Assembly (NCBI GenBank): GCA_964645045.1
Contig: CAZXYZ010000039.1
Coordinates: forward strand, 20,776-84,775
Direction: 5' to 3'
DNA length: 64,000 bases
DNA from: Anammoximicrobium sp964645045
GTDB lineage: Bacteria > Planctomycetota > Planctomycetia > Pirellulales > Pirellulaceae
Shown: piece by piece, positions 24,399-34,416 of the stretch
How positions within the stretch are numbered: the stretch's first letter is position 1
Layout: the number at the start of each line of letters is the position of its first letter
Position numbers and translations under genes: made by a program
Notes under the pieces: generated by a model
Told to the model about the DNA's origin: nothing
Database searches by the model: none
Seen by the model: only the letters and a program-made list of their open reading frames with translations

Positions 24399-24902
24399 TC
24401 AGATCAAGTCCACCTTCCGCTTGGTACGGCGTTTGGTCTGCAAGCACGTTTCGCAGATGCCGTAGACGATCAGACGATGGCCGGTCACGCGGAAATGGTG
24501 ATCCTGAGCCACACGATTACGCAGATCGACCAGTTCATCGCTCTTGAATTCGTACAGCTTCTGGCATTGTTTGCAGTACATGTGGTCGTGCGCCGGGTAG
24601 CCGTAATCATGTTCGTACACGGCCCGGCCGTTCAACTCGAACTTCCTCAGCAGCCCGGCGTCCACGAATTCGGCCAGCGTGCGGTAGACCGTCGGGCGGC
24701 TGACGTAGCCCGGCTGGCCCTTGAGCGGCAGCTGGGCGATCAACTGGTCGGCGTCGAAGTGTTCATGGTGACTGAAGATATGCTCGACCAGGACGCGCCG
24801 CTGCTCCGTGTTCCGCATCCCGCGGCTCTGCAGGTACTCCTCGAACCGCGCTTGCGGCGTGAGGGCAACTTGGATTTCACCGAGCGTGTAGTTTTCGGTC
24901 AT
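24399..24902 (-). CDS. fur: Fur-family metal-responsive repressor, 167 aa
   Basis: The ATG at 24902 (MTENYTLGEIQVA) is used because the longer frame starts at a TTG. The N-terminal winged helix includes RNTEQRRVLVEHIFSHHEHFDADQL and YVSRPTVYRTLAEFVDAGLL. The C-terminal dimerisation part has the metal-site pattern AHDHMYCKQCQKL (H-x-H, C-x-x-C) and a second CETC. All structural Cys positions expected of Fur/PerR are present. Fur, Zur or PerR cannot be told apart safely. The tail is strongly basic (KRRTKRKVDLI). The gene stands alone, 60 bp from pncB. Confidence 0.88.
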   Translation of the reverse strand: MTENYTLGEIQVALTPQARFEEYLQSRGMRNTEQRRVLVEHIFSHHEHFDADQLIAQLPLKGQPGYVSRPTVYRTLAEFVDAGLLRKFELNGRAVYEHDYGYPAHDHMYCKQCQKLYEFKSDELVDLRNRVAQDHHFRVTGHRLIVYGICETCLQTKRRTKRKVDLI

Positions 24903-25055
24903 GGCTGGCGACAAAGCCCCGGGAAAGGCACGACAGAGGTGCCCCTATTTTACGGATTGCGCATCCGTTTGCAAGCGTGGGGAAGATCACGGTCGGCGGT
25001 GCCTGGAGCCCCGCACCAAACGCTCGTTGCCTCGCAGAATCAGACCGCGGCGGTT

Positions 25056-25499
25056 CTAGCGTCCGCCGGGTTCTTCCATCTGTTCGATGTACTGCCGCAA
25101 CCGCTCGTTTTCGTCGCTGATATCTTTCAGTTTCAGCATGTTCTCGACGCGTTTGACCAGTTCGAGCTTGTTGACCGGTTTGGACAAGAAGTCATCCGTT
25201 CCCGCTTGCACCGCGCGTTCGATGTCGCCCAGTTCATTCAGCGCCGTGACCATCAAGATCATGATCCGCCGCGTCGCGGGGTCGTCCTTGAGCTTGCGAC
25301 AGACCTCGAACCCGCTCAGCTTGGGCATCATGACGTCCAGGAGGATCAGGTCCGGCTGAAAACCAGGGACTTGCTTCAGCGTCTCCAGTCCGTCCGCCGC
25401 CATGGCGATTTCGCAGTCGAGGTCCGTGAGGTAGGCCTCCAGCAACTCGCAGTTGGACAGGTTGTCGTCAGCAATCAGGATTCTGCTCTTGTCAGCCAT
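25056..25499 (-). CDS. Single-domain response regulator (CheY-like), 147 aa
   Basis: This is a receiver domain: ILIADDNLSNCELLEAYL (acidic pair), DLILLDVMMPKLSGFEVC with the phospho-acceptor Asp, MVTALNELGDIERAVQAGTDDFLSKPV with the conserved Thr, Phe and Lys. A C-terminal helix (LKLKDISDENERLRQYIEQM) may form a short coiled coil. No output domain is present and no histidine kinase is nearby, so its partner kinase is encoded elsewhere. Confidence 0.88.
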   Translation of the reverse strand: MADKSRILIADDNLSNCELLEAYLTDLDCEIAMAADGLETLKQVPGFQPDLILLDVMMPKLSGFEVCRKLKDDPATRRIMILMVTALNELGDIERAVQAGTDDFLSKPVNKLELVKRVENMLKLKDISDENERLRQYIEQMEEPGGR

Positions 25500-25966
25500 C
25501 GGTCACTTCCTGCGTCGTCTAGGTTTCGGCGTCCGCCGACGAAGCTTGACGGGCACGGCTCCAGAGAGCTGCGCCGCTTTGCTTTATACGGCTCGGGAGA
25601 GCCATGCTACGTTGCCCCCATGCTACGAGGGGTTCCGGTTGGAGCCCTTGGGAAGATTATAGTGGCTTTGGCCGCGACCGGAAGGACACTTCGGGACGCG
25701 CTAGCGGAGGGCGGCAGTCTGAAAACCGATGCTACGGAAAGTGAACAAGTCGATGTTGCCACCCGACCGGGCGTAGCGAATGGGCATCGGCAAGACCGGG
25801 GAAGACGCCGAGGACGATCTCCGCAAATGGTTAGCGGTCAACAACTTCAGTTCGGCGTCCCGATCCTGCCGGCGTTTCGGCACGCGGCGTGCTCCCGGGG
25901 TGTTCCCTTACCGAGTTGTCTTCCTCACAACCAACACTTCGAAGACGTTTCTACTGAAGGGGCAGC
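25500..25966. other. Gap between response regulator and sigma factor genes; no gene seen
   Basis: No convincing coding frame is seen. The stretch holds one copy of a 21-bp dispersed repeat (25590-25610, GGCTC-G-GGAGAGCCATGC...), which recurs with one mismatch at 36463-36483. The promoters of both divergent flanking genes must be here. Confidence 0.5.
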
Positions 25967-27628
25967 ATGTTGAAGAGAATCCAAAGGGGCAGCCAGCAGC
26001 GGGCAGGGAAGGCCGCTTTACGATCCGCCGGTTATCATGCCGAGGACGAGCATCCCGACGCCGATGGTTTGGCCCTGGAAGGGCACGTGGAATCGGCGGA
26101 CGAATGGGAGGGCGAGGACGACCTGGAAGACGCCGACGCGGAACTGGACGAGGAGGACGATTTTGCGGTTGTCGAGGAGGATCGCGATGCAATCGCCGAC
26201 TCGGACGAATCCAAGGGTTCCTGGGCGGCCACGGACGACCCCGTGCGGATGTACTTGATGCAGATGGGCGAGATCCCGCTGTTGAATCGTGGCCAGGAGG
26301 TCGCCGTCGCACGCGAGATCGACTGCGCCAGGACGCTGTATCGCCACTGGATGCTGGCGAACGACTATATGCTGGAAGGCGCCGTGCGGATTCTGGAACG
26401 GATCCGCGACGGCGAACTGCGTTTGGACCGCACCGTTGAAGTGTCGGTGACGAACACGGCGGAAAAACGGCGCATCCTACGGCGGCTGGGTCCGAATGTG
26501 CAGACGCTGCGGAACCTGTTGCTCCGCAACCGCAGGGACTTTCGTATCGCGATCAGCCGGCGCCATTCCAACCGCGTCCGCCGCACCGCGTGGGCCTCGC
26601 TGGTCCGGCGGCGGAACCGCTGCGTGCGGTTGATCGAGGAATTGAACCTGCGTACCAACCGGCTGCAGCCGCTGTACGAAAAACTGGTCGAAATCTCGAG
26701 TCGCATGAAAGCGATCCAAGCCGAGATCCGCGACGTCGAACGCGGCCAATCGCGGTTCGGCCACAATCTGAGCGAACTCCGCGAGGAACTTCGGTACCTG
26801 ATGCGGGTCACGTTCGAGAGCCCCGCCACCCTCAGCCGCCGGGTCGTCAAGACCCAAGTCCACCGCGAGGATTACGACGCCGCCAAACGCCGTTTGTCCG
26901 CCGGCAACCTGCGGCTGGTCGTCTCCATCGCGAAAAAGTACCGCAACCGCGGGCTGGGGTTCCTGGACCTGATTCAGGAGGGCAATACGGGCTTGATGCG
27001 GGCGGTGGACAAGTTCGAGCACGCCCGCGGTTACAAGTTCTCCACCTACGCCACGTGGTGGATCCGGCAGGCCATTACCCGGGCGATTGCCGACCAGAGC
27101 CGGACGATCCGGGTTCCGGTCCACATGATCGATGCGATGAGCCGAGTCCGCTTGGCCACGCGCCAGCTGGTCCAGGAACTGGGCCGCGAGCCCACGCCCG
27201 AAGAGACTGCCACCCGCGTGGGGCTGACGCTGGACGAAACCCGCTGCATTATCAAGATGTCGCGCCAGCCGCTGTCGCTGGACCAGCCGATCAGCGAGCA
27301 TGATGAAAGCTACTTTGGCGAGTTTCTGGAAGATCATCGCCGGGACGATCCGTTGGGCGAGGCGAACCGCGAGTCGCTCAAGCAGCGGATCGAAGAGGTC
27401 ATGCAAGGGCTGAACTACCGCGAACGCGAGATCCTGAGGATGCGGTTCGGCTTGACGGACGGCTATGCCTACACTCTGGAAGAAGTCGGCCGCGTTTTCT
27501 CGGTCACGCGGGAACGCGTGCGGCAGATCGAGTGCAAGGCGGTCCGCAAGCTGCAACAACCGTTCCGCTCGCGCGTCCTGGCGAGCTTCGTCGACGGGGC
27601 GGACGGAGCGCGAGCCGAACGGATCTGA
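25967..27628 (+). CDS. rpoD: RpoD-like sigma-70 factor, 553 aa
   Basis: An acidic N-terminus (~40-80) precedes region 1.2 (DDPVRMYLMQMGEIPLLNR), a non-conserved arginine-rich insert (~150-290), region 2 (NLRLVVSIAKKYRNRGLGFL, DLIQEGNTGLMRAVDKFEHA, FSTYATWWIRQAITRAIADQ), region 3 (TIRVPVHMIDAMSRVR, PTPEETATRVGL) and region 4 (LNYREREILRMRFG, TLEEVGRVFSVTRERVRQIE). All DNA- and core-binding parts are present, so it should be functional. It looks like a primary-type or close alternative sigma factor; planctomycetes often have more than one. It stands before a damaged TPR gene on the same strand. Confidence 0.88.
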   Translation: MLKRIQRGSQQRAGKAALRSAGYHAEDEHPDADGLALEGHVESADEWEGEDDLEDADAELDEEDDFAVVEEDRDAIADSDESKGSWAATDDPVRMYLMQMGEIPLLNRGQEVAVAREIDCARTLYRHWMLANDYMLEGAVRILERIRDGELRLDRTVEVSVTNTAEKRRILRRLGPNVQTLRNLLLRNRRDFRIAISRRHSNRVRRTAWASLVRRRNRCVRLIEELNLRTNRLQPLYEKLVEISSRMKAIQAEIRDVERGQSRFGHNLSELREELRYLMRVTFESPATLSRRVVKTQVHREDYDAAKRRLSAGNLRLVVSIAKKYRNRGLGFLDLIQEGNTGLMRAVDKFEHARGYKFSTYATWWIRQAITRAIADQSRTIRVPVHMIDAMSRVRLATRQLVQELGREPTPEETATRVGLTLDETRCIIKMSRQPLSLDQPISEHDESYFGEFLEDHRRDDPLGEANRESLKQRIEEVMQGLNYREREILRMRFGLTDGYAYTLEEVGRVFSVTRERVRQIECKAVRKLQQPFRSRVLASFVDGADGARAERI

Positions 27629-27689
27629 ATCGCACTGGCGCTTATCAGGCAAAGACTTCGGGCCAGGGTAGCTGCTGGCGACGGGAGTG

Positions 27690-28895
27690 GCGGAGAGGAC
27701 GAAGAAGCTGCTCGGCGGACGATTCCGTTCCTCGGGGAAGACCAGATCCGCCAGCCCTTCGCGGACGAAGGACTGGCCTCCCCCAAGAGCCTCGGCTTCC
27801 GGTTCATCCCCATCGTGGTCGCCTTGTCCTTGGCAACTGCGATGCTATGCAATATCGCTTCTACCTGCAATTGGCCGAGGCCTATCGTCAACACACCGCG
27901 GACGCGGCGGAACTGAAACCGCTGGGCGTGGAACTGCTGATGGAGGTGGCGCGCAAGCGGGCGTTGGATCCATCTCCGGACGATATCTCCCGCATGCGGC
28001 AACTGGCCCAGCAGCTGATCGCTCAAGGATCGCAGGACCCGCTGGTCTTGCAGCGTCAAGCCCGGCTGGAAACGCTGGACGGAAAGCACGACGCGGCTCG
28101 GACCAGGCTGCTGGCGTGCGAAGACAAATTGAAAGCCTCCGCGTATCCTCCGTTGGCCCGCCTGCTGAACAGCTGCTGCTTGTGCAGCCTGGCATCTGCC
28201 GCGCTGGACAGCGAGTTGCTGGCCGAGCATTTTCCCCGGTTTATCGAACACTGGGTCAATTGGGCGGCGGAAGAGAGCAAGACCGCGGAGAATCGGCGTT
28301 ACGTCGTAACGACGGCTTACGACCTGACGACCGGCTTGCGGAAGATAACGCAGAAAAACGGCATGCTCGAGGCCCTGAATCAGCGGGAGGGCCTCGATGG
28401 CTGGGTCCGCAATACGATCGCGGGCGCCGTGCAGATGGCTACGCGGAACTAGGCCGCTGGAACGATGCGATTCGCTACGCCGAGGAAGCCTGCAAAGCGG
28501 CGCCACCGGAGTCGGTCCAGGTGTGCCAGACGCGGCTGGCCAAGTACCGCGAAGCCAAACGCAACTCGTTTCCCGCCGCGGTCGCGTCGTTGTTGTGGAA
28601 AGGCGACATCACGCGGCGCGTCTTGGGTCTGGCGCTGCTGATCGTGCTGTTGGCCGCCAACCTGATTCTGGTGAAACGCCTGGCCCGTTTCGGCCGCCTG
28701 GCCGGCGCCTTGGCAGGCACGCTGGCCGCCGCCATTCCGTTCGCCATTCCGGCGGTCATGGCGGTGATGGTAGGTTTGGGTGAAGGTCCTGCCTTCCTCA
28801 AGCTCCTTGCCGGCATCGTGATCGCTGCCGCAGCCTGCGGCGCGTTAGCCGGTGTTTGGGCCGGAGCGAAATTCGAGGAGCGCAAGCCGGCCTGA
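27690..28895 (+). pseudogene. TPR-containing membrane protein broken by two frameshifts
   Basis: Coding character moves between three frames. One frame covers ~27690-27845 (a hydrophobic segment FRFIPIVVALSLATAM follows an acidic start). The next covers 27850-28452 (helical repeat sequence, MQYRFYLQLAEAYRQHTADA to GLDGWVRNTIAGA). The third runs from ~28436 to 28895, opening with the TPR-like YAELGRWNDAIRYAEEACKAA and ending in three membrane segments. The joined protein would be an N-terminal anchor, TPR repeats and a C-terminal membrane domain. Both joints are clean shifts, so this is either a decayed gene or two sequencing/assembly errors. No good start codon was found for the first part. 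Confidence 0.55.
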
Positions 28896-29479
28896 GGGGC
28901 AGGCAAGCGCAAGTCAGCCACTCCCGTCTCGACTTTCCCAGCAAGCGGGTCTCGCCGACTCAGGGTAGTGGAGACTCGAAGCTGTCGAAGTGCATGTGAC
29001 CCACGCCGAAAAACGACGGTCACGGAACACGATCGCGGGAGCCGATGTCGGCTCGCCCAGCCAGGGCCGTCGCTTTCGCCGGGATTCGGGTGTGCGGAGA
29101 ACGTGTTCCCTGACGACTTCTTGGCATTTTGAATTGTAAGATGAGTTTTCGGGATGGCGTCTCCAGGCAATCGCGGGATTGTCGACAACCGGTGTGCCAG
29201 ACCCAAGAAAGAACGGTTTTGAAACGGCCGCGTTCGCCGTGTCTACGGAACATCGGCGCCTCGTTTCGCCACGCACACTGACGCACAGAAGGACTGCGCG
29301 TGGACTCTGCCGAGTTGTCGCCAAATGGATGGCGCGACGGGTCGGCCGCCTCCCGAGCGAAAGTACACAGGTGGATGTGACCTGTGCGCGCAAGGGGTAC
29401 AATAGGGACGAATTCGAAAACGCCTCCGGCGTGGTGTATGCCGACACCAGCTGGTAGCGGCAGCGAGGGACGCGCGGAG
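28896..29479. other. Gap between the TPR gene and the phage portal remnant; no gene seen
   Basis: Short open frames exist on both strands, including the frame-shifted tail of the portal remnant down to 29243. None has a recognised domain or a good start. It is probably decayed prophage or spacer DNA. Confidence 0.4.
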
Positions 29480-30334
29480 GGAATCGGCACGCTCGACGGC
29501 CTTGCGGAGCGCACTGTCGGTCACGGCCCACTGGCGCACCTTCCACTCGTAAACGGGACCGTGGAACGAGCCCATCATCCACGATTGGATCTCACGCCAC
29601 CGCTGGCGGGCCTGGTCGATCGCGCCCCGGAAGCCGCTGTAGTTCGTCTCGCTGGCGTCCAGCAGGAACACGCACAGCGGCAGGTCCAGATTCACGGCGA
29701 GAATCCCCAGCAGCATCTGCGAGTGCTCGAAAAATTGCAGCCCCGGCAGCGTCGGGACGAACCCTCTCAGCTTCTCGCCCTTGTAGCCGTAGATCTCGAA
29801 CCCGGGCGCGATGTCGGTCAGGGTCCGCGTCTCGCCGTCCGGCCGGGTTTCCGTGGTTTCGCTGTGGTCCCCGCCGCCGGCGAACGGCAGGACCGGGGCA
29901 CCGGCGTCCATTTCGCGGAGGATCGTATAGCAGGACTGGATCTTGGCGGCCACCAGGTTGGCGAACTGCAGGTCGTTCGAGTCTTGAACAGGAGGCAACG
30001 GAGACAACAGAGAGAGGAGATCGCCACTCCGTTCCCTCTGTTTCCTTCTGTTCAAAGGATTCATTCGGCCGCGGCCGACGACATTGGCGACCAGGCGGCG
30101 GACGCCCTGCATGACCAGCGGGTTGTTGCGGGTCATTTCGCGGGCCATCTCCATCGCCCCGAAGTAGGCGGCTTCGGTGCGGTAGTGATAGTCGGCGTGG
30201 GAGCCCAGCGTCATGATCCCGGTCTTGGCCCGCTCGTACCGCGAGGCTTTCCCGATCTCGTAGTCGGACTTCAACTCGGCGAACTGCTCCAGGATGCTGC
30301 CCGCCATGCCCTGCCGTCGGCGTTTTACAGTCAT
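29480..30334 (-). pseudogene. Lambda-type phage portal protein remnant
   Basis: The ATG at 30334 opens a frame with portal-like sequence: HADYHYRTEAAYFGAMEMARE, NNPLVMQGVRRLVANVVGRG, DLQFANLVAAKIQSCYTIL, then GLQFFEHSQMLLGILAVNLDL, SETNYSGFRGAIDQARQRW and VYEWKVRQWAVTDSALRKA. This is the pattern of lambda gpB-like portals. The usual middle segment between NVVG and DLQF is missing and is replaced by a 72-bp repeat element (29984-30055). After ~29480 the frame loses similarity, so the C-terminus is gone as well. The gene overlaps the upstream small phage gene by ATGA. The remnant is surely not functional as a portal. Confidence 0.7.
29984..30055. repeat. 72-bp imperfect inverted repeat inserted in the portal remnant
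   Basis: The left end TTGAACAGGAGGCAACGGAG and the complement of the right end TTGAACAGAAGGAAACAGAG are near-identical, so the element is an imperfect palindrome with TTGAACAG termini. It sits exactly where the portal protein lacks its expected middle part and stays in frame, adding ~24 residues of low-complexity sequence. It resembles a dispersed purine-rich element I recall from planctomycete genomes (recollection, not a search). Confidence 0.6.
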
Positions 30335-30624
30335 CCTCTGAAGTTCTCCATCGACAGGTAACGGACCCGCCCGCTGCCGCTGCCCGTGGTTGCGGGGTGG
30401 CCGTCCTTCCACCGCTGGGCCGCTTCGATTTCGGCCTGCAGGGATTCGCGGGTGAACGTCTGCGGGCCACGTCCCGCAGACACGGGAAGCCGATTCCGCA
30501 AGATGCGACAGGCCGTAATGAAGGCGTCAGCCTTCGCGCGGCTGTTGTCCTCCTCATACGAAGTGTTGTCGTCGTATGCGGCGAGGACCCGGGCGTCGGT
30601 CGAATTGCTGCTCAGCGTGGCCAT
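30331..30624 (-). CDS. Small phage protein upstream of the portal gene (head-joining-like), 97 aa
   Basis: The ATG at 30624 (MATLSSNSTDARVLAAYDD) starts a short acidic and then basic protein. It ends in an ATGA overlap with the portal gene, the arrangement seen for gpW/head-tail joining proteins next to lambda-type portals. The internal sequence SRAKADAFITACRILRNRLP fits a helical small capsid-joining protein. The assignment is from position and size; no diagnostic motif is known to me. It is likely a leftover of the same prophage. Confidence 0.5.
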   Translation of the reverse strand: MATLSSNSTDARVLAAYDDNTSYEEDNSRAKADAFITACRILRNRLPVSAGRGPQTFTRESLQAEIEAAQRWKDGHPATTGSGSGRVRYLSMENFRG

Positions 30625-30963
30625 TCCCCGAACATGACCGAAGACGGCGGGCAGGTAAAGGCAAACGGGGCGTATACCGGAGGTATATTCGCTCGCGGCG
30701 GACTGGACGCGGGCGGACGTGGCGGGCAGATGCCCCCGGCCTACTGCAGAGGGGGCTAGGGCTTGCACCCTCCAAAAAATCAGTTATGTTGATCGGATGA
30801 GTGGGCGGAGGCTGCAGCCTGGAGTTGAGCTACCAAGAAACGCATCCGGATCGTAGAATCGTTCATGAGGCGTCCTTTCCTTGCGGTTCGCGTCCGTGCC
30901 GGCATGAGCCAAGTCCGGTTCCTTGTCGACGGAAGTCTCCGGCTTTCTCTCGTCGCCGCGTTG
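30625..30963. other. Gap between prophage remnant and beta-helix gene; nothing recognised
   Basis: Short frames on both strands have no domain-like sequence. No clear repeat or terminator was found. The stretch probably contains the downstream end of the beta-helix gene transcript. Confidence 0.4.
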
Positions 30964-33900
30964 CTACGGCACGGCGAGGGCGGTGGGACGGGAAGCCCAG
31001 ACGATCCGCGGCAGGCCGAACCGGTATTCGTCGCGCGCGGACGGCAGCATGATCAGCTCGATCAGGTTGTCGCCTTCTTGCAGGTTGGCGAATCCCCATT
31101 GCCCACGGCCGAGCGTCGTTCCGAGAATCTGCCCGTTGACGAACACCAGGCAATAGTTGCTGAACGAGAGCTTGATCTTGACCGGCTCGCGAACTCGCAA
31201 AACCGTCTTCCCGTACAGGATCGCGCCGTCGAGGCTGGTCTTTTCGGATGATTCTCCCTGGTAAAGCGACGCGAACGCGAACCGTCCGAACTCGGTTGGC
31301 GCGGCGACGAGTTGGTCGTCGGCCGGACGAGGGATTTGGGCGTAGGGAATGTATCCGAGCGTGCCTTTCGCACACGGATTCGGCAACGGCCGACTGACGC
31401 GGAACGAGCCGAGGGCAATCTGGTCATACGGATCAAACACCGTCGTGCTGAACTGCAGTTCCCAGCCGTCGCCGGTTAGTGTGCCAAGCAGCGGAAAACG
31501 CACGAGCCGTGCTGCGCCTGCCGGTTTGGTGATTTGGGCGTTCTTGTCCACCGTCGTTCCCGGTTGGAGATCGAACTCCGGGATGTCGAAGGCCCAGCTC
31601 GGGCCGGGCAAGTCGGCCGCCGGTATAGAAAGCGCCAGGTGCGTCGCGACTTTGCGGTTGGCGACGCGGACCAGCAGTGGCCGGGTTCCCGCCTGGCCAT
31701 CGCGCAGGATGGGAAACGCGGTCTGCCAGTTGGGCGTGAGCACGTTCAGGCCGAGGAGCTGTTGGAGGGCCTCCAGCGGGATGGGCCGGCCGTTGAGTAC
31801 GGCCGCCAATTCGCGAATGGCCTTGTGACGCAGGGCCTCGATTTGCTCCGGCGGTGCGTCGCGAAGTGCTTCGCCCTCGACGACCAGCTGCCAGGCGGCC
31901 GCTTCGGCCGGGCTCAGCGCGCTATGCACGTCGCCCAATCCGGCCAACAGATCTTCGCCGGGCGGAAGCGAGACCGACTGCGGGTCAAAAGTGTATCGGC
32001 GCACCACGTTCTGGAACGAGTTGTTTCGCAGGACGATGTTTCGCGCCGCCTCGGAGATCGTAACACCGGTGTCCGCGTTGCAGACTTCGTTCCCTTCCAG
32101 CAGTGCGTCTTCCACCCAGCCCATCACGTTCAGCTTCGAATTGCTTTCCAGCCGGTTGCTCCGCACGACGCACGAACGGACCAGCGGGTACTTGTAATCG
32201 CCCGTCCCGGACCCGTAGGAGAGCAGTCCAAGTTGCGCATCGGTCGGCGGCACCTCGTTCCGCGGGCCCCGGTACTGGTTTCCCACCGTAATCCGGTTGC
32301 GCAGGAACTGGTTGAACCAGTTCGCCTCGCCCGCCATCGCGTCGCCGTTGTACCCGCCGGTCCGTGCGGTTTCATTGTCGGCGATGATGCCCTCGATCAT
32401 CGAGCCGTACAATTGCAGGGCCACGGAGGAATCGTACGCCCGGTTTTTCGTATAGATGAACCGGCGCCGGAACGAGCTGATATTGAGGACCGAGGTGGCG
32501 TCCGGCACGATGTCCCACGGTTCCACCAGTTCGACGCGACCGTCTGCGATCGCGCGGATGCGCCGCAACTGGCCGACGCCCTTGCCGCCGGCGATCTGCA
32601 CAGCGCCGTTCTGCCACGTTTGCACGCCGCGCTGAAGCGGCACGTTGGGCCTCAGCGTAAACGAGTTCGGGGTGATGTTTTCCACGGTGTCCATGTAGCC
32701 GTGGACGCGGCCGTCGCCGGTGATCGTTTCACGGTTGTTGCCGTCGAAATCGTTCTCGTGCAAGTTGTTCGCCCAGTAAATGTTCTCCGATCCTTCCGGC
32801 AAGCCGTAGAACGAAGTGCAGTTCGCGCCGCCGAAATGATTGTTCGCGACAACAAGCTGCTGCCCGCTGAACCCGTTCCAGCCGACGACATTGCCGCGGC
32901 AGAAGCGGTTGTCGGCGACCCGGCTCCAGTAGGCACGCAGTTCGAACACGCCGCCGGCCGCGCAGTAGATATCGTTGCCGATGACGTGGATGTTCTCGCC
33001 GCCAAACCGCAACGCCCGCGTGTAGTGCAGTAACGACAGACGCCGTTTCAACTCCTCTTTGTCCGCGTTGACGTACTGCGAGTAGAGCATGCGCAGGGTC
33101 ACGTTTCGCACCGTGATGTTACCCGACCGGTAGTCCGCCGCGGCCGCGGCGTCGAGCGGTTCCTTCGGCACGGCCGGGTTGCCGACGATCCCGTCCTGGT
33201 GAAACCCGCAGGCGAGGAAGATCTCGGCGACCTCGAACGAATGGGTTCCCTTGACGAGCGCCTCGACCGGCTCGTACGTATCCGGCCAGTAGACATGGGA
33301 CAGATTCGCGCCCTCGCCCCGGAGGATCGAGCGGGGCGGCAGGACAATCGTCGCGGTCATTTGGAAGCGGCCGCGCGGGACCAACAGCGTCCCGCCGCCG
33401 TTGGCTGTCAGCTTGTCGACGGCGGCGAGAATGGCGTCCGTGTCGTCGATGCCGTCGTTAGCGATCGCGCCGAAGTCGATCACGTTGAAGACTTCCTGCG
33501 GATACGCCGCGACCTTTTCCGAAATGCAGACCCTGCCCGCGACGGTCGGTTGCTCGGTGGCGTTGCGGCGAAAAAGGACCTCGTAGTCGCCTGCCGCCGG
33601 ACCGTTCGCGTTGTCCCAGCTTGCCGTGACGGCAAAGGGACCGGACGCGTCGACGTTGACGGGAAACGTTTTGCCCTTGCCGTCGCGCAAGGTGACCTCG
33701 GGTTTATCGGCTGGGGCCAAGGTCAGACAATTGCCGAACAGACGCACGACGCCGGCCCCGGTCGAAGCCTCGCGTCCTCGATCGCCCTGGACCCAGAACA
33801 CGTTCGGCTGGTTGATCAGAAAGGGCTTGCTCTTCGGGCCGCCTGGCGAGTCCGCGCGGACCGCTGCGCACACGATGCCGGGCTGCCAGTCCTTCGGCAA

Positions 33901-34146
33901 AGCGAACAGCAGGGCCGAGTCGGAAACGCGGAGCGGCTCCACCGTCCGTTTTGGTTCGTCGCCCGGGGACGGGCCGGGAGTCAGTTCGACGACGGGACGG
34001 CTGCCGAATTGCCCGCCGTGAACCAGAACGGTTTCCCCGGGCTGCACCGGGGAGGAACACCAAATGACCACCGGCGCCTCCTGGGCAAGGGCAACCGCCG
34101 ACGCGACGAGAAGGGGCAGCAACACGGCAGTGGTTCGCAGGATCAT
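30964..34146 (-). CDS. Secreted right-handed beta-helix protein (pectate-lyase-superfamily type), 1060 aa
   Basis: The ATG at 34146 begins a signal peptide (ILRTTAVLLPLLVASAVALA). An Ig-like pair of N-terminal domains (~25-200) precedes the motif VIDFGAIANDGIDDTDAILAA, the start of pectate-lyase/GH28-like beta helices. It continues GGGTLLVPRGRFQM and RSILRGEGANLSHVYW. Residues ~330-720 show repeated N-x-x-x-x-V/I-x-x-N rungs (for example HVIGNDIYCAAGG, VVANNHFGGANC). C-terminal beta-sandwich domains follow. It probably binds or cleaves a complex polysaccharide outside the cytoplasm. It is divergent from the beta-propeller hydrolase at 34417 across 270 bp. Confidence 0.75.
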   Translation of the reverse strand: MILRTTAVLLPLLVASAVALAQEAPVVIWCSSPVQPGETVLVHGGQFGSRPVVELTPGPSPGDEPKRTVEPLRVSDSALLFALPKDWQPGIVCAAVRADSPGGPKSKPFLINQPNVFWVQGDRGREASTGAGVVRLFGNCLTLAPADKPEVTLRDGKGKTFPVNVDASGPFAVTASWDNANGPAAGDYEVLFRRNATEQPTVAGRVCISEKVAAYPQEVFNVIDFGAIANDGIDDTDAILAAVDKLTANGGGTLLVPRGRFQMTATIVLPPRSILRGEGANLSHVYWPDTYEPVEALVKGTHSFEVAEIFLACGFHQDGIVGNPAVPKEPLDAAAAADYRSGNITVRNVTLRMLYSQYVNADKEELKRRLSLLHYTRALRFGGENIHVIGNDIYCAAGGVFELRAYWSRVADNRFCRGNVVGWNGFSGQQLVVANNHFGGANCTSFYGLPEGSENIYWANNLHENDFDGNNRETITGDGRVHGYMDTVENITPNSFTLRPNVPLQRGVQTWQNGAVQIAGGKGVGQLRRIRAIADGRVELVEPWDIVPDATSVLNISSFRRRFIYTKNRAYDSSVALQLYGSMIEGIIADNETARTGGYNGDAMAGEANWFNQFLRNRITVGNQYRGPRNEVPPTDAQLGLLSYGSGTGDYKYPLVRSCVVRSNRLESNSKLNVMGWVEDALLEGNEVCNADTGVTISEAARNIVLRNNSFQNVVRRYTFDPQSVSLPPGEDLLAGLGDVHSALSPAEAAAWQLVVEGEALRDAPPEQIEALRHKAIRELAAVLNGRPIPLEALQQLLGLNVLTPNWQTAFPILRDGQAGTRPLLVRVANRKVATHLALSIPAADLPGPSWAFDIPEFDLQPGTTVDKNAQITKPAGAARLVRFPLLGTLTGDGWELQFSTTVFDPYDQIALGSFRVSRPLPNPCAKGTLGYIPYAQIPRPADDQLVAAPTEFGRFAFASLYQGESSEKTSLDGAILYGKTVLRVREPVKIKLSFSNYCLVFVNGQILGTTLGRGQWGFANLQEGDNLIELIMLPSARDEYRFGLPRIVWASRPTALAVP

Positions 34147-34416
34147 GGCAGGCACGCTGTGGTTGGCAGGGTGGGAAACATCGGAAATAGAACCGGTTCA
34201 TGGTTACAGACGAACGCCCCCTTGTCCAATGCTGGGAAGCATTTTCAGAGGCTGTTTTTCGGGCTTTTCGTCGTAGCCGCGTTCGCCAGAACGCGGGACG
34301 AGTGCCGCCGCAGCCCGCATTCTGGCGAGTGCGGGGAGTTTCCCGATGGGCCATCTGGCGGTATCGTGGTGTCGATGCGTCTTGCACACGACCCCAACGA
34401 CAGCGAGGTAATCGAA

